Shown: positions 19,429 through 27,960, numbered from the stretch's first letter. The stretch is DNA of 64,000 nucleotides from Limibacillus halophilus (GCF_014191775.1 NZ_JACHXA010000001.1:372001-436000), one strand, 5' to 3'. The notes: a model not told the origin generated them from the sequence alone. Made by a program: numbers and translations.

Positions 19429-20157
19429 ATGCTCGGTCCGAATTCTCAAACCATTTCACGCGGCAGAGCCCAAGCCGCGGGGATTGATGCCGGGCTGCGC
19501 AGCTACATGCTGCGGGTCTACAACTATATGTCGCTTGGCGTGGCCTTTACCGGCGCCATTGCCATGATCGTCGCCATGAACCCGCAGTTTGTAATGGCGC
19601 TGGCAAGCGGCGGCATCTGGATTCTGTTTATCGGTGTCATTGGCCTGGGCTGGTTTGCGCCCCGAATCATGATGAGCAAGTCGGTTGGCGCGGCACAGGT
19701 CTGCTTCTGGGCCTATGCCGGCCTCTGGGGTTTGCTGCTGGGACCCACCTTCTTCGCCTATGCGCAGGTGGACCCGATGCTGTTGGTTCGCGCCTTCTTC
19801 ATTACCGCGGCGGCCTTTGCCGGGTTGAGTCTCGTTGGCTACACAACGAAGAAAAACTTGGCGCCGATGGGGGCCTTTCTCTCAATGGCGACCATCGGTA
19901 TCCTGATCGCCCTTTTGGTGAACATCTTCTTCGTGCAGTCCGTAGGCTTCGAGTTGTTCCTCTCGGTCGTGGTCGTGCTGGTGTTCTCCGCCCTTACGGC
20001 CTATGAGACACAGATGATCAAGAACATGTACCTGCAGGCAGATGGCCATGACGTGACGATGAAGAAAGCCATCTTCGGCGCGTTCATGCTCTATGGCAGC
20101 TTCATCACGCTCTTCATCTGGATTCTCAATATCCTGGGCATGATGCGCGGCGAGTAA
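19429..20157 (+). CDS. Bax inhibitor-1 / YccA family membrane protein
   Basis: This is a 242-residue inner-membrane protein of the BI-1 (TMBIM) family, called YbhL or YccA in enterobacteria. Seven hydrophobic segments can be counted from residue 28 on. The conserved C-terminal half reads LTAYETQMIKNMY and then FGAFMLYGSFITLFIWIL. Members have been linked to calcium or proton leak and to control of the FtsH protease, but the role in this group is not settled. ATG 19429 follows CAGGAGGAAGAATTAG. A structured leader precedes the gene and an intrinsic terminator follows it. Confidence 0.9.
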   Translation: MLGPNSQTISRGRAQAAGIDAGLRSYMLRVYNYMSLGVAFTGAIAMIVAMNPQFVMALASGGIWILFIGVIGLGWFAPRIMMSKSVGAAQVCFWAYAGLWGLLLGPTFFAYAQVDPMLLVRAFFITAAAFAGLSLVGYTTKKNLAPMGAFLSMATIGILIALLVNIFFVQSVGFELFLSVVVVLVFSALTAYETQMIKNMYLQADGHDVTMKKAIFGAFMLYGSFITLFIWILNILGMMRGE

Positions 20158-20190
20158 CAACTGGCGGCAAAATTTGCTGACGGTAAAAGG

Positions 20191-20221
20191 AAAGGCCCGG
20201 CGGATTCCGTCGGGCCTTTTT
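20191..20221 (+). terminator. Intrinsic terminator of the BI-1 gene
   Basis: AAAGGCCCG (20191-20199) pairs with CGGGCCTTT (20211-20219), followed by TT. It starts 33 bases after the BI-1 stop codon. Confidence 0.85.
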
Positions 20222-20347
20222 GCTGACCAAGCCGAAGCGGCGCTAGAGACACAAAAGGACATTAAAAGACACTTAAACGACTTTTTAGTCTTTACCCTTA
20301 CAGCCCATAGTCCGGCAAAGGCACCGCCGACCGGACGAGGGGGTGTT

Positions 20348-21388
20348 ATGGGAAAGAGCTTTCCGACTTTGGGCATTCTGGGGGTTGGCGTACTCTTGAT
20401 TGCGGCGGCTCTCGCGCCGAACGCTGTTTACGCACAGGCGTCGGATGTTGTGTGCGGCGGCTGCGTTCATGGCAGCGATATCGCTAACGGAACCATTGGT
20501 CCCGGCAAGCTGATTCCGGGTTCGATCAACGCCGCGACCGTGGCCAACAACTCCATCGGCCCCAACAAACTGATTCCGGGTTCGATAAATGCCACGACCA
20601 TCGCCAACGGCTCAGTCGGCGCAAACAAACTGATTCCGGGTTCGATCAACGCCTCGGTTATCGCAAACGGCGCCGTTACGGCTGCCAAGTTTGCGCCTGG
20701 AGCAGTGGCGTCGGCCTTGCTGAAGTCCACTTGGATCGTTAGTCCGGTTGGTACCCAAGCGCAAAACTGCACGCAGCTACAGAGTGTGCTCAGCGCCGCG
20801 TCCGGTTTTGCTACGTCTCAAACGCCTCAAGCTCTTTGGGTCGAACCGGGCGTCTATGATTGCGGCTCCGGTGGGATTTCAATTCCCGGCAATATCTCCA
20901 TACGCGGGGAAAGCTCAACGAACACGACGATCCTGGGGCTGGTGAACAGGGTTGCCGGCCCAAACGTTCAATTGACGGACCTGGCTTTCAGAAGCGACGG
21001 TGCTTCCAGCACCCCTGTTCTAGTAAACCAGGGGGTCGCGAACCTCGTGCTGGATAGTGTGTTCATCAGAACAAGCGGTAGTAATTCTGTTGGTATCTTC
21101 TTGAGTGGCGGCAACAGCGGCATTGTCGTGCGGGATTCAACCATCGATATTCGGGGTGATTCGAATGCGACGGCGATCTTCTCGTCGAGCGGCGGTTCGC
21201 AGGTTCTGGTTCATTCCGTGTCGCTATTCGGCATCGCAGCCGCGCTGGACCTTTGGACCAATGATTTCGTGGCGGTCTTTGCCAGCGGGATTTCGGGGCC
21301 GATCCTGACGCAGGCCTCGACGACGGCGCGCTGCATCGGCAGCCTTAGTCTGGCGACGCTCAATCAAATGGGAACATCTTGTATCTAG
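20348..21388 (+). CDS. Exported repeat protein with predicted beta-helix domain
   Basis: I do not know the function of this 346-residue protein. A signal peptide (residues 1-31, ending VYAQA) is followed by a short CGGC segment. Then comes a 20-residue repeat, roughly IANGSIGPNKLIPGSINATT, in three full copies and a fourth partial one. Such xxNGSIG.xKL repeats occur in trimeric fibres of phage tails and surface proteins. From about residue 160 the protein has regular strand-turn units (for example NVQLTDLAF, NLVLDSVFI, GIVVRDSTI) typical of right-handed parallel beta-helices. ATG 20348 follows GAGGGGG. The stop overlaps the stop of the convergent SDR gene. A surface or secreted fibre is the best inference. 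Confidence 0.8.
   Translation: MGKSFPTLGILGVGVLLIAAALAPNAVYAQASDVVCGGCVHGSDIANGTIGPGKLIPGSINAATVANNSIGPNKLIPGSINATTIANGSVGANKLIPGSINASVIANGAVTAAKFAPGAVASALLKSTWIVSPVGTQAQNCTQLQSVLSAASGFATSQTPQALWVEPGVYDCGSGGISIPGNISIRGESSTNTTILGLVNRVAGPNVQLTDLAFRSDGASSTPVLVNQGVANLVLDSVFIRTSGSNSVGIFLSGGNSGIVVRDSTIDIRGDSNATAIFSSSGGSQVLVHSVSLFGIAAALDLWTNDFVAVFASGISGPILTQASTTARCIGSLSLATLNQMGTSCI
20474..20701 (+). repeat. 60-base in-frame tandem repeat (3 full copies plus part)
   Basis: Units start near 20474, 20534, 20594 and 20654, each 60 bases and each encoding 20 residues. The best-kept core is CTGATTCCGGGTTCGAT. Third-position differences between units show selection for the protein repeat instead of a very recent DNA duplication. 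Confidence 0.9.
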
Positions 21389-22143
21389 ACGCAACGTCCG
21401 CCATCGACCTCAAGAAGGACGCCGGTCAAAAACTCTGCCTCGTCCGAGGCAAGGTATAGTGCGGCGTTAGCGATATCGAGCGGTCGCGACATACGGCCCA
21501 ATGGTATCGTGGCGGTGAACTTTGCGCGGTTCTCGGGTGTGTCCGGCAATCCCATGAACGTTTCCAGAAGGCCGGTTTCGCCGATCACCGGGCAGATAGC
21601 GTTGACGCGGATCTTTTCCGGCGCAAGCTCAACCGCCATGGATTTCGTCAGAATGTTCGCCGCGCCCTTGGATCCGTTATACCAGGTTAGGCCCGGTCGC
21701 GGGCGCAGCCCGGCGGTGGAGGTGGTGTTGATAATCACGCCGCCGCCGCCCAAGCGGAACGCCGGAACAGCGGCCAGTGTTGCTAGGTAGATCGCCTTCA
21801 CGTTGACCGCATAGGTGCGGTCGAAATCCGCCTCTGTGACCTCCATCAAGGGCTGATTTCTGTGACTGAATCCAGCGTTGTTCACCAGAATATCCAAGCG
21901 TCCGAAGCGATCCAGGGCCGTCTGAATCATCGTTTCGACATCATCGCGACTTGTAACATCAGCCCGTTGGAACGCCGCCCGCCCTCCCAATTGAGAGAGA
22001 TTTTGTGCGACCGCCTCGCCGCGGGTTGCGTTCAGGTCCGCAACCACGACCGCGGCGCCTTCCTCGGCGAAACGCTTGGCGATTCCCTCGCCAAATCCAG
22101 AGGCTGCACCGGTAATGACGGCGACTTTTTCTTCAAGACGCAT
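21385..22143 (-). CDS. Short-chain dehydrogenase/reductase
   Basis: This is a classical SDR of 252 residues using NAD(H) or NADP(H). The cofactor motif TGAASGFGEG is at residues 11-20, NNAG near residue 90, catalytic serine in INTTSTAG near 140 and YNGSK (Tyr-x3-Lys) near 155. An acidic residue after the second strand (VVVADLNA) suggests NAD over NADP. The substrate cannot be read from the sequence; many close relatives are annotated as FabG-like or glucose dehydrogenase-like. It is convergent with the beta-helix gene, sharing stop-codon bases. Confidence 0.88.
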   Translation of the reverse strand: MRLEEKVAVITGAASGFGEGIAKRFAEEGAAVVVADLNATRGEAVAQNLSQLGGRAAFQRADVTSRDDVETMIQTALDRFGRLDILVNNAGFSHRNQPLMEVTEADFDRTYAVNVKAIYLATLAAVPAFRLGGGGVIINTTSTAGLRPRPGLTWYNGSKGAANILTKSMAVELAPEKIRVNAICPVIGETGLLETFMGLPDTPENRAKFTATIPLGRMSRPLDIANAALYLASDEAEFLTGVLLEVDGGRCV

Positions 22144-22284
22144 GCGAAATCTTCCTACTTTCTATGGAATGGAACCGACCAAGGTCCTGAACACCTACCC
22201 AATGCCAAGGCTGCAAACATTGTATGATCACGGGGAGGGGTTAGTGTCGATGAACCGAGACCCATGGTTCCGTCGAGCAGAAAC

Positions 22285-22716
22285 CTAGCGGCAGTGCGCG
22301 GGCAACGGGACGCGGTCACGCATAGACTGTTGCTCCATCGCCTTGTAGGCCCCTCCCGACTGCGCTGTGCAGTCAAGCGCTGCGCCGGCTTTGACCGCCA
22401 CGGCGGAAAGATCCTGATCCCCAAGCGTGCAGTGGGCTATCTCTCGCCCTTGTGCGCCGGTTTGTCCCGTCAGGCTGCAGCGGACCGACTCACCGGCCAG
22501 GACAGCCGCCAGTTTTGTTTGCGCCGTATGGCCGTACAGCACACCTGGCTCGGGCGCGTAGATCCCGGCGAGTTGAATATCGAACCCGGCGGCCTGCAGA
22601 CTATCGCCGCTGGTTACGCGCAAGACGCCACCTTCCAAATAAACGGGCTGGGACGCTGCCGGCAGGGCTGTCAACGCCATGATCATTGCACCAAGGGCAA
22701 TAAGTGATTTATGCAT
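22285..22716 (-). CDS. Secreted staphylococcal-nuclease-like protein, probably inactive
   Basis: This 143-residue protein has a signal peptide (MHKSLIALGAMIMALTALPAASQ) and then a thermonuclease-like pattern: VLRVTSGDSLQAAGFDIQLAGIYAPEPG, AAVLAGESVRC, QGREIAHC and a terminal Tyr-Glu helix. In active nucleases the first block reads D-G-D-T with an arginine in IRLxGIDAPE. Here they are S-G-D-S and a glutamine, so catalytic activity is doubtful. ATG 22716 has GAGGAG at 5-base spacing; upstream in-frame starts are not used because they precede the signal peptide. The assignment to the fold is by eye. Confidence 0.65.
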   Translation of the reverse strand: MHKSLIALGAMIMALTALPAASQPVYLEGGVLRVTSGDSLQAAGFDIQLAGIYAPEPGVLYGHTAQTKLAAVLAGESVRCSLTGQTGAQGREIAHCTLGDQDLSAVAVKAGAALDCTAQSGGAYKAMEQQSMRDRVPLPAHCR

Positions 22717-22745
22717 GGGAACTCCTCGGATCAGTTCGTGTAGGC

Positions 22746-23237
22746 TTAGGTTTCCACGGCCCCACCGCCGTCGGCACGCTCCCCTCCCCGCGCCCTTTTC
22801 TCCGCTGCTATCTGTGCGGTGATAGCGGCCAGAACCTCTTCCGACCATAAGGTAACGACCTCAGGCTCCTTCATGACCTTCAAGCTGCCGTTCCAGAAGT
22901 TGCCGTCTGGCAAGATGATGAATCCGCGGCTGTAGCTGCGCCGTTTCTCGCCGGATGCGCTATATAGGTAGAAGCTATCCAGCTCTTTCGAGTGGGGGCC
23001 TGCGAGCAAGGGAAGCACCCCGGTCTTGGCATCCATACGCCAGGCGATCACTGGCACCATCCCAACAATTGATCGCCAGGATTCCTTGATCCATTCACGT
23101 AAATCCACAGGGTGCGGCGGTTCTGAAAGATCACCTTGAGCAGCCAAGATCTCTTCGCGAATCTGCTTGAAGGCCGTCGGAAAATGAACGGCGGTCATGT
23201 AGGTGCCGGGGGCTGCGGGAGTTACGGATTCGTCCAT
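22746..23237 (-). CDS. Hypothetical protein, 163 residues
   Basis: I do not recognise this protein. It lacks a signal peptide or membrane segment and so is probably cytoplasmic. Visible features are a central WRSIVGMVPVIAWRMDAKTGVLPL segment followed by a strand-rich part (SKELDSFYLYSASGEKRRSYSRGFIILPDGNFW). The C-terminus is charged and glycine/alanine-rich. ATG 23237 follows GAGAGGATCC; an ATG four codons upstream is also in frame. It lies between the nuclease-like and HbpS-like genes on the same strand, but gaps of 29 and over 100 bases make cotranscription uncertain. Confidence 0.6.
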   Translation of the reverse strand: MDESVTPAAPGTYMTAVHFPTAFKQIREEILAAQGDLSEPPHPVDLREWIKESWRSIVGMVPVIAWRMDAKTGVLPLLAGPHSKELDSFYLYSASGEKRRSYSRGFIILPDGNFWNGSLKVMKEPEVVTLWSEEVLAAITAQIAAEKRARGGERADGGGAVET

Positions 23238-23358
23238 GGATCCTCTCATCTCCTGTCTTTTACGACAATTTACTTGGATGCGGTAGTCTGAAGGGCGGCT
23301 GCTTCTAAACCGACCAACCAACCACCGCCCCGGGCGGCCGCAGTGCTTGGTGGAGCTA

Positions 23359-23790
23359 TCAGCCCGGATCTGCGGTAAACCCGACCGATTCTATTGCGGC
23401 GACAGCGCAAATTTCATCATTGTCCGACGTGTCGCCCGTCACACCCACCGCACCGATAATCTCACCGGCCGAATCCTTGATCAGAACGCCGCCGGGAACC
23501 GGGACGACCGCACCGTTCGCTAGGCCGTTCAGCGCTTGCACGAAGTAAGCCTGCTCTTGGGCCCGCTTGAAAAGTCCGCGCGAGCCCATGCCGACAGCTA
23601 GCGCGCCGTAAGCCTTTCCATTGGCGATCTGGTAGCGAAGATTGCTGGCGCCGTCCTGGCGCTCGAAGGCCTTCAAATGACCACCCGCATCCAGCACAAC
23701 GACGGAAAGCGGCTTCAATTTCAGCGCGGCGCCTTTCTCGAAGGCAACAGCAATGATTTGACGGCATTGATCAAGCGTAAGCGATGGCAT
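23359..23790 (-). CDS. GlcG/HbpS family (DUF336) protein
   Basis: This 143-residue protein belongs to the GlcG/HbpS family. Members include a Streptomyces extracellular haem-binding protein and proteins encoded near glycolate or diol oxidation genes. The family pattern is clear: LDAGGHLKAFERQDGAS, KAYGALAVGMGSR, VVPVPGGVLIKDSAGEIIGAVGVTGDTSDNDE. No signal peptide is seen. ATG 23790 follows GGAG at 9 bases; the upstream in-frame extension has no support. A precise role cannot be assigned. Confidence 0.82.
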   Translation of the reverse strand: MPSLTLDQCRQIIAVAFEKGAALKLKPLSVVVLDAGGHLKAFERQDGASNLRYQIANGKAYGALAVGMGSRGLFKRAQEQAYFVQALNGLANGAVVPVPGGVLIKDSAGEIIGAVGVTGDTSDNDEICAVAAIESVGFTADPG

Positions 23791-24014
23791 GGTGAATATC
23801 TCCAGGTGTCGAGTTCTGATAGGCAAGCCGGGCGTTCAAGAACAACCTGGCGTCCAGTGATGCCAAGGCAGAATGCCGGGCCGGTGGAGATATGTCCATC
23901 CGGGCGGCCCTTGTTTTTTGCGTCCAATCACCAAGGAAAATGCTCGAAGAAATCATTAACCGGATTAGATATAATATCAGATGCGGGCAACGACCTGTCG
24001 TAAGGAGAACCGAG

Positions 24015-24470
24015 ATGACGAAGCGCAACATATTCATGCCACGAGTAACGGCACCCCTGGCGGTTTCCGCATTACTCGTTCTGGCCGCCTGCGGTAGCTC
24101 AACGGAAGACCGCACGCTTAGCGGCGCGGGTATCGGCGCTGCTGCCGGTACCGCTGTGGGCGCGGTAACCGGCCTCAGCTTGCTCGAGGGAGCCGCGATC
24201 GGCGCGGTGGTCGGGGGCGCCACGGGGGCGCTTACCGATGAATCCGACGTTAATCTCGGCAAGCCGATTTGGAGGGACGGGGCGCAGAGCTCCATGGTCC
24301 GCGACACGCAGATCGGATTGAACCGCTTGGGTTACGACGCGGGACCGGCGGATGGCGTTATGGGGCCGCGGACCCGGCAGGCGATCAATACCTTCCAAGC
24401 CAACAATGGCTTGCCGGTGGATGGCCGACCCTCCCAATCGTTGCTGGATGAGATCAACCGCCAAAGTTGA
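24015..24470 (+). CDS. Lipoprotein with glycine zipper and peptidoglycan-binding domain
   Basis: This 151-residue lipoprotein has a lipobox LVLAAC with the modified cysteine near residue 24. A glycine-zipper segment follows (GAGIGAAAGTAVGAV and GAAIGAVVGGATGAL, residues 36-78). The C-terminal domain is the PG_binding_1 type (VRDTQIGLNRLGYDAGPADGVMGPRTRQAI, about residues 92-145). It would tether the outer or inner membrane to the cell wall. ATG 24015 has AAGGAG 7 bases upstream. It is divergent from the HbpS-like gene, with the AT-rich promoter region at about 23935-24000. Confidence 0.85.
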   Translation: MTKRNIFMPRVTAPLAVSALLVLAACGSSTEDRTLSGAGIGAAAGTAVGAVTGLSLLEGAAIGAVVGGATGALTDESDVNLGKPIWRDGAQSSMVRDTQIGLNRLGYDAGPADGVMGPRTRQAINTFQANNGLPVDGRPSQSLLDEINRQS

Positions 24471-24596
24471 GGCCCAAAGAGGGTGAAGGCGCCGCTAGGC
24501 GCGGGGCTTGACCGCTGCGGCGTGACTCTGGCTCGTAAGGGGGAATGTTTCTGCTAGACTGACCTTTTGACAACAGAGTGTCAGGGAGGCGGAGAC

Positions 24597-24977
24597 GTGA
24601 AATTTTCCATCAGTCACGCTAAGGACGGCGGTTTTGAAGGCAGCGGACTGCGCGGCTTCTTTGAATATCGGGACCTTGGGATCAAAGCGGCCACCGACGG
24701 CCGTGTGGGCGCACATGTGATACGCGCAGTTCCTGGGAAGCACGCCAGCGGCGAAGCGCACTTCCATGGGCTGGATTTCCAGATGGTTTACGTTTTGAAG
24801 GGCTGGGTGAAGTTCTGGTACGAGGGTGTGGGCGAGGTAATGCTCGAACCGGGCTCTTGCGTTCATCAGCCGCCCGGTATTCATCACCGTGAAGTGGCGC
24901 ACTCTGATGATCTGGAGCTTATCGAGATCACCCTCCCCGCCGAGTTCGACACGCGAGAGCTTGACGCCGCGCCCTAG
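24597..24977 (+). CDS. Single-domain cupin protein
   Basis: This 126-residue protein is one cupin barrel. Motif 1 is G-x5-HxH-like (GEAHFHGLDFQMVYVLKG) and motif 2 is PGSCVHQPPGIHHREV, with histidines suited to bind a metal. Cupins of this size may be enzymes or small-molecule sensors, and no substrate is evident. The start is GTG at 24597, preceded by GGGAGGCGGAGAC. A frame-compatible TTG upstream is less likely. The tRNA-Thr gene follows on the opposite strand. Confidence 0.82.
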   Translation: MKFSISHAKDGGFEGSGLRGFFEYRDLGIKAATDGRVGAHVIRAVPGKHASGEAHFHGLDFQMVYVLKGWVKFWYEGVGEVMLEPGSCVHQPPGIHHREVAHSDDLELIEITLPAEFDTRELDAAP

Positions 24978-25010
24978 ACCCCGAAAGGCGGTGTGAATTT
25001 CAAGAAGGGA

Positions 25011-25086
25011 TGGTGCCGCCAGGGTGACTCGAACACCCGACCTACGCATTACGAATGCGCCGCTCTACCAGCTGAGCTATGGCGGC
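25011..25086 (-). tRNA. tRNA-Thr (anticodon CGU)
   Basis: The minus strand folds into a complete 76-base cloverleaf. It has acceptor GCCGCCA/TGGCGGC, D arm GCTC...GAGC, anticodon stem GCGCA/TGCGT with loop TTCGTAA (anticodon CGT in DNA), T arm GGGTG/CACCC with TTCGAGT, and an encoded CCA end. It reads ACG threonine codons. Confidence 0.97.
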
Positions 25087-25144
25087 CTACCAACCGACGG
25101 GGCTTCTTCTAATCTAGGGCGCGCTGTACGTCAATCGTGGGCTG

Positions 25145-26572
25145 TTATCCGGCGGAGCGGCCCGCTGCCAGTGGTAGCACGGGCTTGGCTGTCGAGTTCC
25201 GTCGCGTGGTACCGGTTTCCCCCTCGCCACTCTCATCCACGGCCTCGTCGTCGCTCTCAAGGGGTTGTAAAAGGCTACCACCCACAAAAGCAGGCGCGCG
25301 CCAATCAAGGCTGTCGATACTGCCGCAAGCCCGGCAATGGGCGCCCCAGTCCGATGTGGCGGCGCCGCAGTTAGAGCAGACCCACGTGGGGTCGGCCGCA
25401 GCCCCCGAGGCGCGCTGAAACCACTGCCGCGCGGCAGCGCTGTTTCCATGCTCTGCCTCTTCAAGTTCTGCCATGAGGCGGCATACGCTTTCGATCGTCT
25501 CTAGCTGGGCGGCCTTTTCCAGATGCCGGCGGGCCTCGCCCCAGAGTTCGGCGTCCAAGGCGGCCCGTGCGGCCGACATATGGCTCACGATGTGGTCCGG
25601 TTGACCGGACATTAGCTTTTCCAAGCGCCGAACGCGAGCCAGGGGTGCTTCGCCCGGGGCAAGATCGAAGAAGGGCTCCAACAAGCTGGGATGCGGGGCC
25701 AAAGTCCAAGATTTCTTCAGTAAACGCTGCGCCTTTCTCTTGCTATCCAAAGCAACCCAGGCCTGCGCCAACAAGGCGGCGGCAGGCGTCAGTGTCGGCG
25801 CCAGGCGGTTGGCTTCGCGTAGCTTTGCCGCCGCCTCGTCGTTCTTGCCGGCAGCCAGAAGCGTTCGGCCTTCCTCTGTGAGCAGGACCGCGCGCCGCCT
25901 TTTCCACTCTGCGTGGCTCAGGGCGTTGCTGCTCTTCACAAGCGCCAGTGCTTCCGCCGCGCCTTCAAGCCTTCCATGGCGCAATTCCAGATCGAAAAGC
26001 GTCTGCGCAACCCAGGGCGTTTCCGGGCGAAGGTCTCGTGCCTGACGGGTATAGCGCAACGCCTTGTCCTCATCGCCTGCCTTCAAGGCTTGATTGACCA
26101 AACCGCGAAGGCCGAGAAAGGCAGTTTCCTCCCGCTCAAGCATGGCTAAGAAATAGCGCTCGGCGGCAGCTTCATCCCCGTTCAATTGCGCAGCTTGCGC
26201 TGAGAGCAGCAGCGTCAAGGGGGGCTCATCCAACAAACGATTGGCGCGGGTTGCCAGCTTCCGGGCCTCCTCGGGGTCACCGGCGGCGACCGCCACCATG
26301 CCCTGTGTCAGTGCCAAATATCCACGCTCGCGCCTGCCGTCGCGCAAGCCCTGACGAATGGATCCCGGTGCCCGTCGGAGTGTTGCCAGGAATCGATACA
26401 GCAGGGTCCCGGCTATCATCAGCAGGAATACTGCGAGCAAAAGAACACCTACGGAGGAATCGATTCTGTAGCCCAACCATTCCACGGACACCCGTCCAGG
26501 CCGCTCGACAAGCCAGATCGCCGCTGCGATGACAATCGCCAGCTTTATGAAGAAGAAGAGTATCGCGCGCAT
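25145..26572 (-). CDS. hemY: HemY-type TPR membrane protein
   Basis: This is the inner-membrane protein named HemY in proteobacterial haem operons. It is a TPR protein and is not the protoporphyrinogen oxidase of the same name. Two N-terminal helices (residues 3-22 and 40-62) enclose VERPGRVSVEWLGYRID. A long series of TPR-like helices follows (about residues 90-400). A C-terminal CSNCGA...CRACGS zinc-ribbon-like segment lies near residues 400-422, an uncommon addition. ATG 26572 has AGGAGAGG at 6 bases. It overlaps neither neighbour and follows the mitofilin-like gene by 14 bases. Confidence 0.88.
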   Translation of the reverse strand: MRAILFFFIKLAIVIAAAIWLVERPGRVSVEWLGYRIDSSVGVLLLAVFLLMIAGTLLYRFLATLRRAPGSIRQGLRDGRRERGYLALTQGMVAVAAGDPEEARKLATRANRLLDEPPLTLLLSAQAAQLNGDEAAAERYFLAMLEREETAFLGLRGLVNQALKAGDEDKALRYTRQARDLRPETPWVAQTLFDLELRHGRLEGAAEALALVKSSNALSHAEWKRRRAVLLTEEGRTLLAAGKNDEAAAKLREANRLAPTLTPAAALLAQAWVALDSKRKAQRLLKKSWTLAPHPSLLEPFFDLAPGEAPLARVRRLEKLMSGQPDHIVSHMSAARAALDAELWGEARRHLEKAAQLETIESVCRLMAELEEAEHGNSAAARQWFQRASGAAADPTWVCSNCGAATSDWGAHCRACGSIDSLDWRAPAFVGGSLLQPLESDDEAVDESGEGETGTTRRNSTAKPVLPLAAGRSAG

Positions 26573-26586
26573 GGCTGGCCTCTCCT

Positions 26587-27960
26587 TCAATTATTTGCTG
26601 GTGCCGAGGACAGCTCGGCTAGGAACACTTCAGTCGCTGCGGCAAGCCGCATCTCGGCTTCCAGGCGCCGTTTTGCCTCTTCCAGCCAGGGCAGCGCTGC
26701 CTCCGCCGACAAACCCTCCAATCCTTCGATTTGGGTCACTGCGCCGGCAAGATTGCCGCCCTCCAGCGCCTTTTCGGCGCGCGCGACCCGCGCCGCCGTG
26801 CCATCGCCTGTCGCCTCGGCAGATAGCGGCCGGACCGTCACCACCCGCGCCAGACGACGCTTGATGCCAGCCAGCAGGCCATCGCTTTCGCCTTCGCCCG
26901 CCGCCGCTGCGACGATGGCTTGGGACGTGTCTTCAAAAGACCTCTGTAGAGTTACAATACGGGGCACGCCGGTTACCGCAAAGGGCTCCAAGGCGGCTAG
27001 CTCCAGCGAGACAGCCGGACGGTTGCTTGCCGCAGCGCTGCGGGCGCTGTCCAGTAGCGATTTGAACGCGTCACCTAGCAGGATTGCTTCGCGCAGACGG
27101 CCGAGTGACAGCGTCAAAATCAGATCGTCGGTCGAAACCGGTCGGACGACCTGATGGCTCTCGATGCGGTCAAGCCGCGCGGAAACCTTGGAAAGCTCGA
27201 CCTGCAGGCGTTCGGCAAGGCGGGCATCCAGGGCCTGTAGATTTGATTCGCTAACACCGCCGCTGCTTTCCGCGAGTGCGCGCGCAGCTTCTTCCCGCGC
27301 TGCATTGGCCGCAGCCTTTGCTACGCCGACTTCAGCCTCCAGCTTGGCGAGGTCCGTCGCCAGCGACGGTAGGGCCTCAAGTTTGCTGATTCGGGCCTCG
27401 AATCGGTCCAAGGACCGGTCATTGCCAACGGAACCATCGATCGCTGGCAGCCACAAACCGCGCGCCATTACCGTGATGCCGACGATCACCAACACGGCTA
27501 GAGCGCCCAGCACAAAGGCGGAAAAGGAAAAGCCGTTTCCGTGGGGAGCGCTCGGCTTCGTGCCGGCAGCCGCGGCCTCAGGTCTTTCCGCGATGTTATC
27601 GGCAACGTCTGCCTCAGCGATTGCTGCCGCCTCATCGTCCGCGCCGGTCCAGGCGACCGACGCTGTGTCGGAACTGCCAGCATAGCTTGACGCTTTGGCA
27701 TCGCTTTCCGCCGGTCCCGCGGAGTCAGCCGCGGGCGGATGGGCGCTTGCGGTTAAAACCTCAGGGGCAAGGGAAATGCCTTCCTCGGCAACGATTTTGC
27801 GAATCAATTCATGCCTGGCCTCGGGAATCGCCAGACGTTCCTTCCAGCCCTGGACAGTGCTTGCGGCGACGCCAAGCTTCTGCGCCATCGGACGAATGCC
27901 GCCGAAGGCCTCTATAACTTCCAAAGCCGCCGCCGTCTTGCCGCTGTCCTTATGGTCCAT
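26587..27960 (-). CDS. Mitofilin/Mic60-like membrane protein with N-terminal helix-turn-helix
   Basis: The 457-residue product has one membrane segment near residues 150-172 (FVLGALAVLVIVGITVMA), then a long coiled coil (about 185-270) and a C-terminal helical domain. That is the architecture of alphaproteobacterial COG4223 proteins, relatives of mitochondrial Mic60. Residues 18-60 instead resemble a Cro/YdaS-type helix-turn-helix (IRPMAQKLGVAASTVQGWKERLAIP), an unexpected addition to an envelope protein. It lies between hemD and hemY, the usual position in this class. ATG 27960 is chosen, with GAGGGG 9 bases upstream; a GTG two codons earlier is possible. Confidence 0.82.
   Translation of the reverse strand: MDHKDSGKTAAALEVIEAFGGIRPMAQKLGVAASTVQGWKERLAIPEARHELIRKIVAEEGISLAPEVLTASAHPPAADSAGPAESDAKASSYAGSSDTASVAWTGADDEAAAIAEADVADNIAERPEAAAAGTKPSAPHGNGFSFSAFVLGALAVLVIVGITVMARGLWLPAIDGSVGNDRSLDRFEARISKLEALPSLATDLAKLEAEVGVAKAAANAAREEAARALAESSGGVSESNLQALDARLAERLQVELSKVSARLDRIESHQVVRPVSTDDLILTLSLGRLREAILLGDAFKSLLDSARSAAASNRPAVSLELAALEPFAVTGVPRIVTLQRSFEDTSQAIVAAAAGEGESDGLLAGIKRRLARVVTVRPLSAEATGDGTAARVARAEKALEGGNLAGAVTQIEGLEGLSAEAALPWLEEAKRRLEAEMRLAAATEVFLAELSSAPANN

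Noticed and set aside
20474-20701. Regular 60-base repeats as a possible CRISPR array
   Set aside because: The repeats are in frame, longer than CRISPR units, have no spacers, and encode a protein repeat.
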